A stretch of 64,000 nt of DNA from NCBI RefSeq assembly GCF_051486985.1, contig NZ_JAHVDV010000027.1, forward strand, positions 9,211-73,210, in the 5' to 3' direction. Positions within the stretch are counted from its first letter, which is position 1, and each line of letters begins with the position of its first letter. Origin of the DNA: CBFFRJ01 sp051486985 (lineage in GTDB: Bacteria; Pseudomonadota; Gammaproteobacteria; Enterobacterales; Enterobacteriaceae). This document shows positions 44,586-52,933 of this stretch, in pieces. Made by a program: the position numbers and the translations under genes. The notes under the pieces were generated by a model. It was not told the DNA's origin. It saw nothing but the letters and a program-made list of their open reading frames with translations, and did no database searches.

Positions 44586-45704
44586 TCATTTATCGCCGAA
44601 ATGAATTACGGTGCGGATAGACTTACCTTCGTGCATCAAATCGAATGCTTCGTTGATCTGATCCAGCGGCAGGCGGTGGGTAATAAAGGGGTCAAGATCG
44701 ATTTTCCCCGTCATTGCATCTTCGACCATGCCCGGTAACTGAGTGCGTCCCTTCACGCCGCCGAATGCAGAACCGCGCCATACGCGACCGGTCACCAGCT
44801 GGAATGGACGGGTTTTGATCTCCTGTCCTGCGCCAGCAACACCGATAATCACGCTCTCACCCCACCCTTTGTGGCAGCACTCAAGCGCAGCACGCATAAC
44901 ATTCACATTACCAATACATTCGAAGCTGAAATCGACGCCGCCGTCGGTCAGTTCAACGATGACATCCTGCACCGGTTTCTCGTAGTCTTTCGGGTTAACG
45001 AAATCGGTCGCCCCCATTTCCCCTGCCAGCTTAAATTTCTCCGGGTTGGTGTCGACCGCGATGATACGGCCCGCCTTCGCCTGGACTGCACCCTGGATAA
45101 CAGCAAGACCGATACCGCCGAGGCCGAACACCGCAACGGTGTCACCCTCTTTGACCTTCGCCGTATTGTGAACCGCACCAATACCGGTGGTCACGCCACA
45201 GCCCAGCAGGCAGACTTTGTCGAGTGGCGCCTGTGGATTGACTTTCGCCAGTGAAATTTCAGCCACCACGGTGTACTCACTGAAAGTACTGGTGCCCATG
45301 TAGTGGTAAATGGGTTCGCCGTTGTAAGAAAAACGGGTGGTGCCATCTGGCATCAGTCCTTTCCCCTGGGTGGCGCGAACGGCCTGGCAGAGGTTGGTTT
45401 TACCGGATTTACAGAACTTACATTCGCGACATTCAGCGGTGTAGAGCGGAATAACATGATCGCCAACGCTCAGGCTGGTGACGCCTTCACCGACCTCTAC
45501 CACCACTCCACCGCCTTCATGGCCCAGCACCGCCGGGAACACCCCTTCAGGATCGTCGCCGGACAGCGTAAATGCGTCGGTATGGCACACGCCGGTATGG
45601 GTGATGCGAACCAGCACTTCGCCTTTTTTCGGTGGCGCGACATCGATCTCAACAATTTTGAGCGGTTGGCCCGGCCCGAAAGCTACTGCAGCACGTGATT
45701 TCAT
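44586..45704 (-). CDS. frmA: S-(hydroxymethyl)glutathione dehydrogenase
   Basis: The 372-residue class III alcohol dehydrogenase oxidises the adduct of formaldehyde and glutathione with NAD and also reduces S-nitrosoglutathione. Zinc-site motifs are present: TGVCHTDAFTLSGDDPEG, GHEGGGVV, and the structural four-cysteine set CRECKFCKSGKTNLC; the Rossmann motif is VFGLGGIGLAV. It lies 31 bases downstream of frmR in one operon. E. coli has frmB (S-formylglutathione hydrolase) next; here a terminator follows, so a hydrolase must come from elsewhere. Confidence 0.96.
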   Translation of the reverse strand: MKSRAAVAFGPGQPLKIVEIDVAPPKKGEVLVRITHTGVCHTDAFTLSGDDPEGVFPAVLGHEGGGVVVEVGEGVTSLSVGDHVIPLYTAECRECKFCKSGKTNLCQAVRATQGKGLMPDGTTRFSYNGEPIYHYMGTSTFSEYTVVAEISLAKVNPQAPLDKVCLLGCGVTTGIGAVHNTAKVKEGDTVAVFGLGGIGLAVIQGAVQAKAGRIIAVDTNPEKFKLAGEMGATDFVNPKDYEKPVQDVIVELTDGGVDFSFECIGNVNVMRAALECCHKGWGESVIIGVAGAGQEIKTRPFQLVTGRVWRGSAFGGVKGRTQLPGMVEDAMTGKIDLDPFITHRLPLDQINEAFDLMHEGKSIRTVIHFGDK

Positions 45705-45735
45705 CAGACGTTTCCTTTTTATGTGTACGTAAGTT

Positions 45736-46011
45736 TTATTTTAGATAAGCGCGTAAAAGATGACCGACTTCCGCCATGCGCAGCGCACGCTGTTCGGGCG
45801 TGGTCTCCCCTGCGACCAGTTCATCTTTTAAGTGAATTTCAACCATCTCCCCCATCAGACCGTTTGACGCACCGCGAACGGCGGCGATCTGCTGCAAAAT
45901 GGCGATGCAAGGGTCGCCGTTTTCCAGCGCCCGTTCTAACGCATCAACCTGCCCGCGGATACGACGAACCCGGGTAAGAATGCGTTTTTTATCTTCAGGT
46001 GAATGTGGCAT
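45736..46011 (-). CDS. frmR: Formaldehyde-responsive repressor FrmR
   Basis: The 91-residue protein is a DUF156/CsoR-fold repressor. Formaldehyde-sensing residues of FrmR are kept: N-terminal Pro2 and Cys35, plus His60. Formaldehyde links the two and releases DNA. ATG 46011 has GGGAG upstream and gives the family N-terminus MPHSPEDKK; the longer form with MGAK would hide Pro2 and is rejected. It is the first gene of frmRA and represses it from an operator immediately upstream. Confidence 0.94.
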   Translation of the reverse strand: MPHSPEDKKRILTRVRRIRGQVDALERALENGDPCIAILQQIAAVRGASNGLMGEMVEIHLKDELVAGETTPEQRALRMAEVGHLLRAYLK

Positions 46012-46025
46012 TTTCGCTCCCATTG

Positions 46026-46042
46026 ATACTATAGGGGGGTAT
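46026..46042 (-). promoter_or_regulatory. FrmR operator
   Basis: The minus strand reads ATACCCCCCTATAGTAT, the G/C-tract flanked by AT-rich arms typical of FrmR/RcnR-type operators and like the E. coli frmRA promoter. It lies 15 bases before the frmR start. Confidence 0.8.
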
Positions 46043-46103
46043 GGTACATGAATTTCTCATCACATGTAAAAAAAGAACGTACATTTCGTAAAATCTGTCG
46101 CCT

Positions 46104-47369
46104 TTAACGCGCCGACGGCAGATCCGTAAAACGTGTCGTATAGCGGGGGCTCAGCATCTCTCTTTTCATCTGCCACGGCTGCTGAATGCCCTGCCCGGCA
46201 AAATAGAGCGTCCCTTTTCCACGTTTTTCATTGAGCGAATCGAGAAGTGTCATCAACGTCTCACTGTTGGCGCGCGGCGTGAGCTCATCAAATAAGTTAA
46301 GTTGCGCCACGCCGTGGCTAAAGAAATCGCCGAGCATGACCCCCGCTTTCTGATAACGATGGCCTTCCCGCCAGATGCTTTCCAGGCAGCGTATTGCTGC
46401 CTGGATAATGTCGCGCGTGTCCTGCGTAGGCGTGAGGAGGTGTACCGAGCCGCTGTTACCGTAATAGGGCTCGTCAGGGGCAAAGGGTGAGGTTTTTACA
46501 AATGTGGAAACAAAGCGACAGTACTGACGCTCCTTACGCAACTTTTCTGCCGCGCGCGTGGCGTGGGAGCAGATAGCCTGGCGCATATGCTCATACTCCG
46601 ACACACGATCGCCAAAGCTGCGGCTGCATACAATCTCTTGTTTATTGGGTATGACCTCTTCCAGTTCAAGACAGGGCTCACCGCGTAGCTCCCGAATGGT
46701 TCTCTCCAGCACCACGTTAAAATGTTTGCGAATTACCCAGGTGCTTTGTTCGGAGAGGTCGAGCGCAGTTTTTATCCCCATCGCGTTCAGCTTTTTGGTA
46801 ATACGTCGCCCGACGCCCCAGACCTCTTCAACCGGAAGAAGTGCCATCAGCCTGCGCTGGCGCTCCACGTTCGACAGATCAACCACCCCGCCCGTCTGAC
46901 GCAGCCATTTTTTTGCCGCATGATTTGCAAGCTTAGCCAGCGTCTTGGTTGGCGCAATGCCGACTCCGATGCGCAAATGCGTACGCTTAAGCACCGTATC
47001 ACGCAGTTCCTCCCCGAACGTCTGTAGCACCCGGCAATTACGGACGCCAGTGAGGTCACAAAATGCCTCATCAATAGAGTAAATCTCCACGCGTGGCGCC
47101 ATCTCTTCGAGCGTCGTCATCACCCGGTGACTCATATCGGCGTAGAGCTCGTAATTACTGGAAAAGGCAACCACGTTATGCTGCCTGAAGGCCTCTTTTT
47201 GTTTGAAGTACGGCGCGCCCATAATGATGAAGGGTTTCGCTTCTGCGCTACGCGCGATAACACAGCCATCGTTATTGGAGAGCACAACCACGGGGCGACC
47301 TTTTAAATCGGGCCGGAACACCGTCTCGCACGATGCGTAAAATGAATTTACATCACACAAAGCAAACAT
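46104..47369 (-). CDS. umuC: DNA polymerase V catalytic subunit UmuC
   Basis: The 421-residue Y-family polymerase copies past DNA lesions with UmuD'2. Catalytic motifs are intact: FALCDVNSFYASCE with the first Asp, and YSIDEAFCDL with the Asp-Glu pair; the little-finger domain and the C-terminal QLNLFDE clamp-binding motif are also visible. It follows umuD with a one-base gap. Full-length, no break seen. The gene pair is controlled by the LexA box before umuD. Confidence 0.96.
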   Translation of the reverse strand: MFALCDVNSFYASCETVFRPDLKGRPVVVLSNNDGCVIARSAEAKPFIIMGAPYFKQKEAFRQHNVVAFSSNYELYADMSHRVMTTLEEMAPRVEIYSIDEAFCDLTGVRNCRVLQTFGEELRDTVLKRTHLRIGVGIAPTKTLAKLANHAAKKWLRQTGGVVDLSNVERQRRLMALLPVEEVWGVGRRITKKLNAMGIKTALDLSEQSTWVIRKHFNVVLERTIRELRGEPCLELEEVIPNKQEIVCSRSFGDRVSEYEHMRQAICSHATRAAEKLRKERQYCRFVSTFVKTSPFAPDEPYYGNSGSVHLLTPTQDTRDIIQAAIRCLESIWREGHRYQKAGVMLGDFFSHGVAQLNLFDELTPRANSETLMTLLDSLNEKRGKGTLYFAGQGIQQPWQMKREMLSPRYTTRFTDLPSAR

Positions 47370-47370
47370 A

Positions 47371-47790
47371 TCAGCGGGTCGCTTTAACGATGAAAGTCAC
47401 CACCCCAAAAATATCGAGCGTATCTTCATGACTGATAACAATAGGCCGGTAAGCGCTGTTCATGGGATTAAGTTGAATACGGGGGCGCAGCTGGAGCATT
47501 TTTACGGTGAATTCGCCATCTACGGCAGCGATGACAATATCGCCATGCTCTCCCGTACGCGCACTGTCGACTATCAACAGGTCACCGTCTGAAATACCGG
47601 CGTCTGTCATGCTGTCGCCCGCTGCTTTAACAAAATATGTGGAAGAAGGATGCTGAATCAGTAAGGCATTTAAATCGATGCGTTGTTCTACATAATCGGC
47701 TGCCGGGGACGGAAAACCGCACTGGACAAGATCGCTGAAAAGCGGAATGGCGGTTACCACATGCAACTCTGCGGGTCTGAAAAACTCCAT
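47371..47790 (-). CDS. umuD: UmuD, self-cleaving polymerase V subunit
   Basis: The 139-residue protein has the RecA-aided cleavage site Cys24-Gly25 (QCGFPSP) and the catalytic pair Ser60 (AAGDSMTD) and Lys97 (FTVKML), exactly at the E. coli positions. Cleaved UmuD' joins UmuC as polymerase V. GGAGGTGA precedes the ATG. A consensus LexA box lies 20 bases upstream. Confidence 0.96.
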   Translation of the reverse strand: MEFFRPAELHVVTAIPLFSDLVQCGFPSPAADYVEQRIDLNALLIQHPSSTYFVKAAGDSMTDAGISDGDLLIVDSARTGEHGDIVIAAVDGEFTVKMLQLRPRIQLNPMNSAYRPIVISHEDTLDIFGVVTFIVKATR

Positions 47791-47810
47791 ACGTCACCTC
47801 CTGAAATAAT

Positions 47811-47830
47811 TACTGTTTTTATATACAGTA
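47811..47830 (-). promoter_or_regulatory. LexA (SOS) box of umuDC
   Basis: TACTGTTTTTATATACAGTA carries both CTGT/ACAG half-sites with the right 20-base frame. It is placed just before umuD. Confidence 0.92.
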
Positions 47831-47997
47831 GTTTTCTCCGGCGCGATGATCAAGATACCGTTGCGCTTGTTTCTGAACATGAAATACCCGTTTTGCCTTA
47901 AAGCAGTGGCTGATGAGCGGGTTAGAGGAAGTGTAAATTTTGCCTTGAGCGGTTTAATTGCTTATTTCATGGGCAGAAAGGAGGCGTCTGCGCTTGA

Positions 47998-48017
47998 TGC
48001 TGTATGTATTTACAGTA
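47998..48017 (+). promoter_or_regulatory. LexA (SOS) box of the dinI-like gene
   Basis: TGCTGTATGTATTTACAGTA has the CTG-N10-CAG core of LexA sites and lies 39 bases before the dinI-like ATG. Confidence 0.88.
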
Positions 48018-48055
48018 TACTTGTACCAGGTTTTTTATCTGGTCTGGAGACGGTT

Positions 48056-48301
48056 ATGTTCGTGGAACTGGTTTACGATAAACGCAATTTTGCAGGCTTG
48101 CCAGACGCAAAGGAGCGCATTTTAGCCGAATTAACAAAACGCATCGGCCGTATTTTCCCGGACGCCGAAGTACGGGTTAAGCCGATGGTGACGCTGCCAT
48201 CCATTAATACCGATGCCAGCAAACATGAGAAAGAGCAGATCAGCCGTACCGTGCAGGAGATGTTTGAAGAAGCCGATATGTGGCTGGCGGTGGATGAGTA
48301 A
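48056..48301 (+). CDS. DinI/MsgA-like SOS protein
   Basis: The 81-residue protein (MFVELVYDKRNFAGLPDAKE...) belongs to the DinI family and is closest to MsgA-type members. E. coli DinI binds RecA filaments and tunes LexA and UmuD cleavage; the acidic C-terminal helix (VQEMFEEADMWLAVDE) is the RecA-contact feature. I start at ATG 48056, eight bases after GGAGA, not at the upstream in-frame ATG 47846, because the LexA box lies between them. It is divergent to umuDC, and each has its own LexA box. Confidence 0.9.
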   Translation: MFVELVYDKRNFAGLPDAKERILAELTKRIGRIFPDAEVRVKPMVTLPSINTDASKHEKEQISRTVQEMFEEADMWLAVDE

Positions 48302-48365
48302 AACGGATTGGGCGTGCGCAGGTAAAGAGGCCGGACGCCCGATAGTAAATCTGTTTAACAGAACG

Positions 48366-48782
48366 TTATAGTTTGAAATCCAGCGTGGCAACTTTGATTT
48401 GCTCGTAGACCTCTGTTGAGGGCGGAGCCGGAAGCTGCGCGTGTTTCATCGCTGATATTAACACTGGGCATAAACCCGGATCTCCGCTGATAGCCTGAAC
48501 ATCCTTGAGCGAGCCATCGGGATTCAGCTTAATGTGCAAACTACATGTTTTCCCTTCCCTGTCGTCGACATCGACCATTTGTTGTGTAACCGCACGGTGT
48601 ATCTGCGAGAGATATTTGATGAGTTCCGCATTTGAGTCTTGTGCAGACATGCCCGTTATTATGTCGTCTGCCTCGTTACGGGGGTGAGAATTTACTTTTG
48701 TACAGCCCGACAGCAACAACGTCGCAATAAAAAATAGTCCAGCACATGTGTAGTCTGACCTGGTGAAAATCGTTGTCAGCAT
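48366..48782 (-). CDS. Lipoprotein with TolA C-terminal domain
   Basis: The 138-residue protein has a lipoprotein signal (TLLLSGC, lipid on Cys27). From about residue 50 to the end it resembles domain III of TolA: GKTCSLHIKLNPDGSLKDV, GDPGLCPVLISAMKHAQLP, PPSTEVYEQIKVATLDFKL. In TolA this domain contacts TolB, Pal, colicins and filamentous phage g3p. TolA itself is a long inner-membrane protein; here the domain stands alone on a lipid anchor. Its start codon overlaps the stop of a TonB-C-like gene (TAATG). Possible roles include competing with or replacing TolA-III. Function unproven. Confidence 0.8.
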   Translation of the reverse strand: MLTTIFTRSDYTCAGLFFIATLLLSGCTKVNSHPRNEADDIITGMSAQDSNAELIKYLSQIHRAVTQQMVDVDDREGKTCSLHIKLNPDGSLKDVQAISGDPGLCPVLISAMKHAQLPAPPSTEVYEQIKVATLDFKL

Positions 48783-49102
48783 TATTTTGCTTCACCTTCT
48801 TTCGGTATTATAAAAGACATCTTCCCATGATGAACCCCAGGTTTTCCTGGTTCGAATTTGCAACGCTTGACTGCCCGGTCAACCTCTTTAAAAAAAACCT
48901 CATCGCCTTTCAGTGACATTGAGTAGACCTCTCCTTTTGCATTGACCCATGCCTGGTATTCCACTGCACCTGAAATATTTAGTGCACGCGCTTTAACAGG
49001 CATCAACGGTAGAGGGCAATCGAGAAGAACAGGTTTTTGTTCATTCGCTATTGCGGTTCCGGCAAGCAGCAAAGCGGTGTAGATTAATACCCCTTTTTTC
49101 AT
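48782..49102 (-). CDS. Small periplasmic protein with TonB C-terminal-like domain
   Basis: The 106-residue protein has a signal peptide (MKKGVLIYTALLLAGTAIA) followed by a domain like the TonB C-terminus: PVKARALNISGAVEYQAWVN, KGEVYSMSL, FFKEVDRAVKRCKFEPGKPG, ending in a beta strand. Two cysteines could form a disulfide. ATG 49102 was chosen because ACAGG touches the earlier ATG (49114) with no spacing. It is translationally coupled to the TolA-C lipoprotein. TonB-C normally binds TonB boxes or peptidoglycan; here no membrane anchor or energy partner is attached. Confidence 0.75.
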   Translation of the reverse strand: MKKGVLIYTALLLAGTAIANEQKPVLLDCPLPLMPVKARALNISGAVEYQAWVNAKGEVYSMSLKGDEVFFKEVDRAVKRCKFEPGKPGVHHGKMSFIIPKEGEAK

Positions 49103-49223
49103 AAACTGATTCATCCTGTTGTTTTGGTTAAATGTTAAAACAAAAATTCGACATAGACGTTGATCAAACCAATCCTCAAATCCGTTTCATGTCACAATAG
49201 AAAAAATAACGTAAGGACATTTT

Positions 49224-49694
49224 ATGATCGCCTTTACTCCCCTTACAGCTGCCACTTTTCAGGGCTTTGTGGATTATTTCGTGCCCGACTACGCCGCAGA
49301 AATTGTTACCAGCTATCAGCTCAGTGAAACCGAGGCATTGGCCCATGCCAGGCAGGAAATAGAGAACAGTTTTCCGCTGGCAGAAAACACGCCGGGTCAG
49401 ACGCTGCTTTGCATTACACAGCAGGAAAATAACCGCGAAATGCATATTGGTTACCTGTGGTACAAAACCAATGCGCTGCAAAAATCCGTTTTTATTAATG
49501 AGTTTTATCTCTTTGCGCCGTTTCGCAATAAGGGCCTCGGGCGTAAAGCGTTAATTGCACTTGAAGAGAGGCTAAAGCATGAGGGATGTCATCAAATTCA
49601 GCTGCGCGTTGCCGGTGATAACGCACAAGCCCGGCACGTTTATGAAACCAGTGGCTTCAGAGTCACGGGCGTGAATATGAATAAAGTGCTGTGA
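49224..49694 (+). CDS. GNAT-family N-acetyltransferase
   Basis: The 156-residue protein has the GNAT core: EFYLFAPFRNKGLGRKALIA (acetyl-CoA pyrophosphate loop, R/Q-x-x-G-x-G/A type) and the C-terminal QLRVAGDNAQARHVYETSGF. Substrate not known. ATG 49224 follows AAGGACA. It stands alone and is divergent from the TonB-C gene. Confidence 0.88.
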   Translation: MIAFTPLTAATFQGFVDYFVPDYAAEIVTSYQLSETEALAHARQEIENSFPLAENTPGQTLLCITQQENNREMHIGYLWYKTNALQKSVFINEFYLFAPFRNKGLGRKALIALEERLKHEGCHQIQLRVAGDNAQARHVYETSGFRVTGVNMNKVL

Positions 49695-49710
49695 TAAGCG
49701 TGGCGATGGG

Positions 49711-49828
49711 AGGTGTTACCCCGGCAAGAACGGTTACGTCATCCTTGAGTCACCTGAAAGACCACGCGCGGTCTCACCAGGGTAACGTGTTCTGCTGCCT
49801 GGTGTTGGCGAATTGAGCAGAACACGTT
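49711..49828. other. Convergent intergenic region with several perfect inverted repeats
   Basis: Between two convergent genes lie GTTACCC/GGGTAAC, AGACC/GGTCT, CACCAGG/CCTGGTG and, longest, AACGTGTTCTGCT (49784-49796) against AGCAGAACACGTT (49816-49828). Some pairings exclude each other. No T run follows, so it is not a simple terminator. It could be an RNA gene, a recombination site or a repeat element; I cannot tell. Confidence 0.5.
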
Positions 49829-49950
49829 GAAATCCTATACCACTGAAAGGATTAATCAAATAAAAATAATTTATCGATCGACAAAACCGATCGGCAGATC
49901 ACTTTTTGATCAAACCCATACCCGACAGCCATATGCCATCGGGTAAGCGA

Positions 49951-51276
49951 TCAGCGCTTCAGCGGTTGTCCGGCCGTTTCCCGTGCGCGCAAAACGGTCA
50001 GGAAGGTAATCAGTGCGGCCCCCATTACATAGTATGCCGGGGAGAATTTGTCGCCCGTGGCGGTAATAAGCCAGACGGAGAACCACGGCGTTATGCCACC
50101 AAAGAAGGCAACCGCAAAGTTATAGGCAATGGATAATCCGCCGTAGCGCACGCTGGTGGGAAACAGTTCCGCCATTGCCGCACTGCAGGCACCATCAAAA
50201 GCGGCTATAAATGCGCCTAACATCACCATCGCCAGCACCGCCGAGAGCATATCGCCTCTCGCCATCAGCATCATTGCCGGGTAGCTCAGCAGAATAAAGC
50301 CCGCACACCCTGCCAGCATCAGCGGCTTCCGGCCAAACTTATCGGACAGTAGCCCCATAAACGGCACCAGTACCGCCACCGAAAACAGGCCAATGGTGGT
50401 GATGGCATAGGAGTCCAGCTTCGAATAATGCAGTTCGGTCGAGAGATAGCCCGGCATAAAGGTTTGCAGCGTCCAGTGGCCAACCGCCTTGATCACCACA
50501 AAACCCACGCAGAACAGCAGAGCCGCCCAGGCGCGGGTGACCGCAGAACGCAGCGGTGTGGCATCGGTTTTTCCTTGCTGTTGGGCTTCAAGAAACTCCG
50601 GTGAATCCTCCAGATGTTTTCGCAGGTAGAGCCCAACCCAACCGAGCGGGCCGGCAATCAGAAACGGAATGCGCCATCCCCAGTCGTTCATGGTGCTCTC
50701 ACCCAGCGTGGCGGTAAGCAGGAAAACCAGCCCGGAACCGGCGACAAAGGCCATAAATCCGAAGTTATCGATCCAGCAGGTGAAATAGCCGCGTTTATGC
50801 GTCGGGGCATATTCCGCCAGATAGGTGGTCGCACCGGAGCTTTCGCCCCCTGCGGCGAATCCCTGCACCAGACGGGTTATCACCAACAGCACCGTAGCCG
50901 TAATGCCTATCTGATGATACGTTGGCAACAGCCCCATCACAAAGGTGGCGCCCGATGTCAGTAAAATCACCGTTGCCAGGACTTTTTGCCGCCCTTTTCT
51001 GTCGCCCAGCGAGCCAAAATAGAGGCCCCCCAGCGGCCGCATAATAAAACCCGCGCCAAAGACAGCGAACGATGAAAGTAACGCCACGCTGGGATTTTCA
51101 GCATGAAAAAACTGTAAGCCGATAATGGCAGCGAGCGTGCCGTACAAACCGAAATCAAACCATTCGACAAAATGGCCCACGCCGGTGGCAAGTAAAACCT
51201 TCCGTAATTTACGCGACGCAGTGACCCCTTCTGGCTGGACCGTCTGTTCGAGAGATTGCTGTGCAGGCTGTGACAT
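49951..51276 (-). CDS. MHS-family MFS transporter
   Basis: The 441-residue protein has twelve hydrophobic segments and the metabolite:H+ symporter (MHS) signature near its start (GHFVEWFDFGLYGTLA), the loop motif GSLGDRKGRQKVL, and GLLSDKFGRKPLM in the second half. Relatives take up alpha-ketoglutarate, shikimate, proline/betaine or citrate; the substrate here is not evident. It stands alone, with a 269-base gap to the narI terminator on its right. Confidence 0.88.
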   Translation of the reverse strand: MSQPAQQSLEQTVQPEGVTASRKLRKVLLATGVGHFVEWFDFGLYGTLAAIIGLQFFHAENPSVALLSSFAVFGAGFIMRPLGGLYFGSLGDRKGRQKVLATVILLTSGATFVMGLLPTYHQIGITATVLLVITRLVQGFAAGGESSGATTYLAEYAPTHKRGYFTCWIDNFGFMAFVAGSGLVFLLTATLGESTMNDWGWRIPFLIAGPLGWVGLYLRKHLEDSPEFLEAQQQGKTDATPLRSAVTRAWAALLFCVGFVVIKAVGHWTLQTFMPGYLSTELHYSKLDSYAITTIGLFSVAVLVPFMGLLSDKFGRKPLMLAGCAGFILLSYPAMMLMARGDMLSAVLAMVMLGAFIAAFDGACSAAMAELFPTSVRYGGLSIAYNFAVAFFGGITPWFSVWLITATGDKFSPAYYVMGAALITFLTVLRARETAGQPLKR

Positions 51277-51506
51277 AGCCCCTCCATTGATGACAGTGTT
51301 TCTATAATAGATATACTGTCAGTGCGAATTTCGCACAGCAGCTAACATCCAAAGTGTGATAACCGCCCTGCTTTAAACGTAAAATATTCATCACGGTCAC
51401 ATTTTCCGCCAGCGATGGGATGTAGCGCAGTGTAGCGTTAAACCCGTCCGCTTTCTTCACAACGCGAAGAAAACGGGGTGACTGGCCTTAGCACGGGCAT
51501 AAAAAA

Positions 51507-51524
51507 ACCCTGCCAGGGCAGGGT
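51507..51524 (-). terminator. Terminator of narGHJI
   Basis: ACCCTGCC-AG-GGCAGGGT forms an eight-base stem, and the minus strand continues with seven T. It lies 22 bases after the narI stop. Confidence 0.9.
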
Positions 51525-51545
51525 CTTATCACTACAAATAGCGCA

Positions 51546-52223
51546 TCAGCGACGCGCACGCACAATCTGGTATTTGCGCGTCAGGTACTCTACTGGCGCA
51601 CTCCAGATATGCACCAGGCGTGAGAACGGGAAGAGTACAAACAGCGTCATCCCCAGTACAAGGTGCATACGGAAGATAAAGGCCACGCCGTCGAGATGCG
51701 CGGAGGCCCCGCCGTGGAAGGTCACGACAGATTGTGCCCAGCCAACCAGCTTCATCATCTCGCTACCGTCCATATGCTGAGCAGAGAATGGAATGGTCAA
51801 CAGCCCCAACGTACATTGCAACATCAGCAGCGCCATAATCAGGATATCAGCAGTCGTTGAGGTAGCACGAATACGTGGGTTAAACAGGCGGCGCTTAAGT
51901 AACATTACGCCACCAACCAGCGTCAACACGCCGCTGGCACCCCCTGCAAACATTGCCATTTTCTGCTTAATCTCAATCGGCAGGAAAGATTCGTACATCC
52001 AGTGTGGCGTCAACATACCCAGCGCGTGACCGGCGAAAATACCCAGGATGCCGATGTGGAAAAGGTTGGACCACAGGGTCATGCCTTTTCGATCCAGCAT
52101 CTGGCTGGAACCCGCACGCCAGCTGTACTGGCCGTAGTCATAACGCAGCCAGCTACCGACCAGGAAGACAGTCCCTGCAAGATACGGGTAGATATCAAAG
52201 AAGAACATATTCAGGAAGTGCAT
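51546..52223 (-). CDS. narI: Nitrate reductase A gamma subunit, cytochrome b
   Basis: The 225-residue membrane subunit oxidises quinol and passes electrons through two b haems to NarH. Five hydrophobic segments are visible. Haem-ligand histidines His56 and His66 (FHIGILGIFAGHALG) are at the E. coli positions, and two more lie in the last part (FRMHLVLG region). It overlaps the narJ stop by one base (TAATG). Last gene of narGHJI. Confidence 0.96.
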   Translation of the reverse strand: MHFLNMFFFDIYPYLAGTVFLVGSWLRYDYGQYSWRAGSSQMLDRKGMTLWSNLFHIGILGIFAGHALGMLTPHWMYESFLPIEIKQKMAMFAGGASGVLTLVGGVMLLKRRLFNPRIRATSTTADILIMALLMLQCTLGLLTIPFSAQHMDGSEMMKLVGWAQSVVTFHGGASAHLDGVAFIFRMHLVLGMTLFVLFPFSRLVHIWSAPVEYLTRKYQIVRARR

Positions 52224-52933
52224 TATTGCTGTCCTCCGGTTGTGATATTCAGATATTGCGGAGCCACGGCACCGGCAAAACGGCGCTGGTGGCTGGTGAT
52301 TTCAGACTCACCACACCCCTGTTCAGCGAAGAATTTCACCTGCTCTTCTTCCCACACCGCATCAAGCGCCTGCGGCGTATCGTCACGCGCTTCATCGGCA
52401 ATCTTTTCGGCCACTTTCTGGCTGTCGATGACCGTGTCAGCCAGGGCCAGCAGGGCATCAAACAGCACGGCATACTGACTTTGACGCTGCTGTAAACGGG
52501 CACTGAGCAGAGCCAGAATCGGTGCGATATCCTGCAAACCGCCCAAGGCCTCTTCGGCAGGTAACTGCGCCAGATACTCCAGGTACAGCGGCAGATGATC
52601 CGGTAACTCACGGCTGTCCAGCTCCAGGCCGTGCTGTTCATATTGACCGAGCAGGTCGACCATCGCCTGACCGCGGTCACGGGACTCACCGTGCACGTGC
52701 TCGAACAACAGCAGCGACGTGGCGCGCCCACGATCAAAGAGCTCGCTGTAGGCCGACTGCGCATCCAGCAGATCCTGATTCACTAAATCGCGCAGGAATA
52801 CGGTTAACGCTGAACGATGCGCTTTTGGCAAATGTTCGGCTGACGCAAGCGCATCGAAGCACGCCTGTTGATGCTGCCATAAGGCAGCATCGGGGTATTC
52901 CAGTAAACGGGAAACAATCACCAGTTCAATCAT
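52223..52933 (-). CDS. narJ: Nitrate reductase A assembly chaperone
   Basis: The 236-residue NarJ chaperone is needed to insert the molybdenum cofactor into NarG before membrane attachment; it is not part of the finished enzyme. The family start (MIELVIVSRLLEYPDAALW) and the ELFDRGRATSLLLFEHVHGE motif are clear. It overlaps narH by an ATGA. Confidence 0.96.
   Translation of the reverse strand: MIELVIVSRLLEYPDAALWQHQQACFDALASAEHLPKAHRSALTVFLRDLVNQDLLDAQSAYSELFDRGRATSLLLFEHVHGESRDRGQAMVDLLGQYEQHGLELDSRELPDHLPLYLEYLAQLPAEEALGGLQDIAPILALLSARLQQRQSQYAVLFDALLALADTVIDSQKVAEKIADEARDDTPQALDAVWEEEQVKFFAEQGCGESEITSHQRRFAGAVAPQYLNITTGGQQ

Noticed and set aside
47846..48055. In-frame N-terminal extension of the DinI-like gene
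   Set aside because: The LexA box and the ribosome site lie downstream of this ATG; the added seventy residues have no similarity to the family.
49711..49828. ERIC element or integron attC site
   Set aside because: It lacks the ERIC core sequence, and the end heptamers do not fit the attC consensus (GTTRRRY / RYYYAAC).
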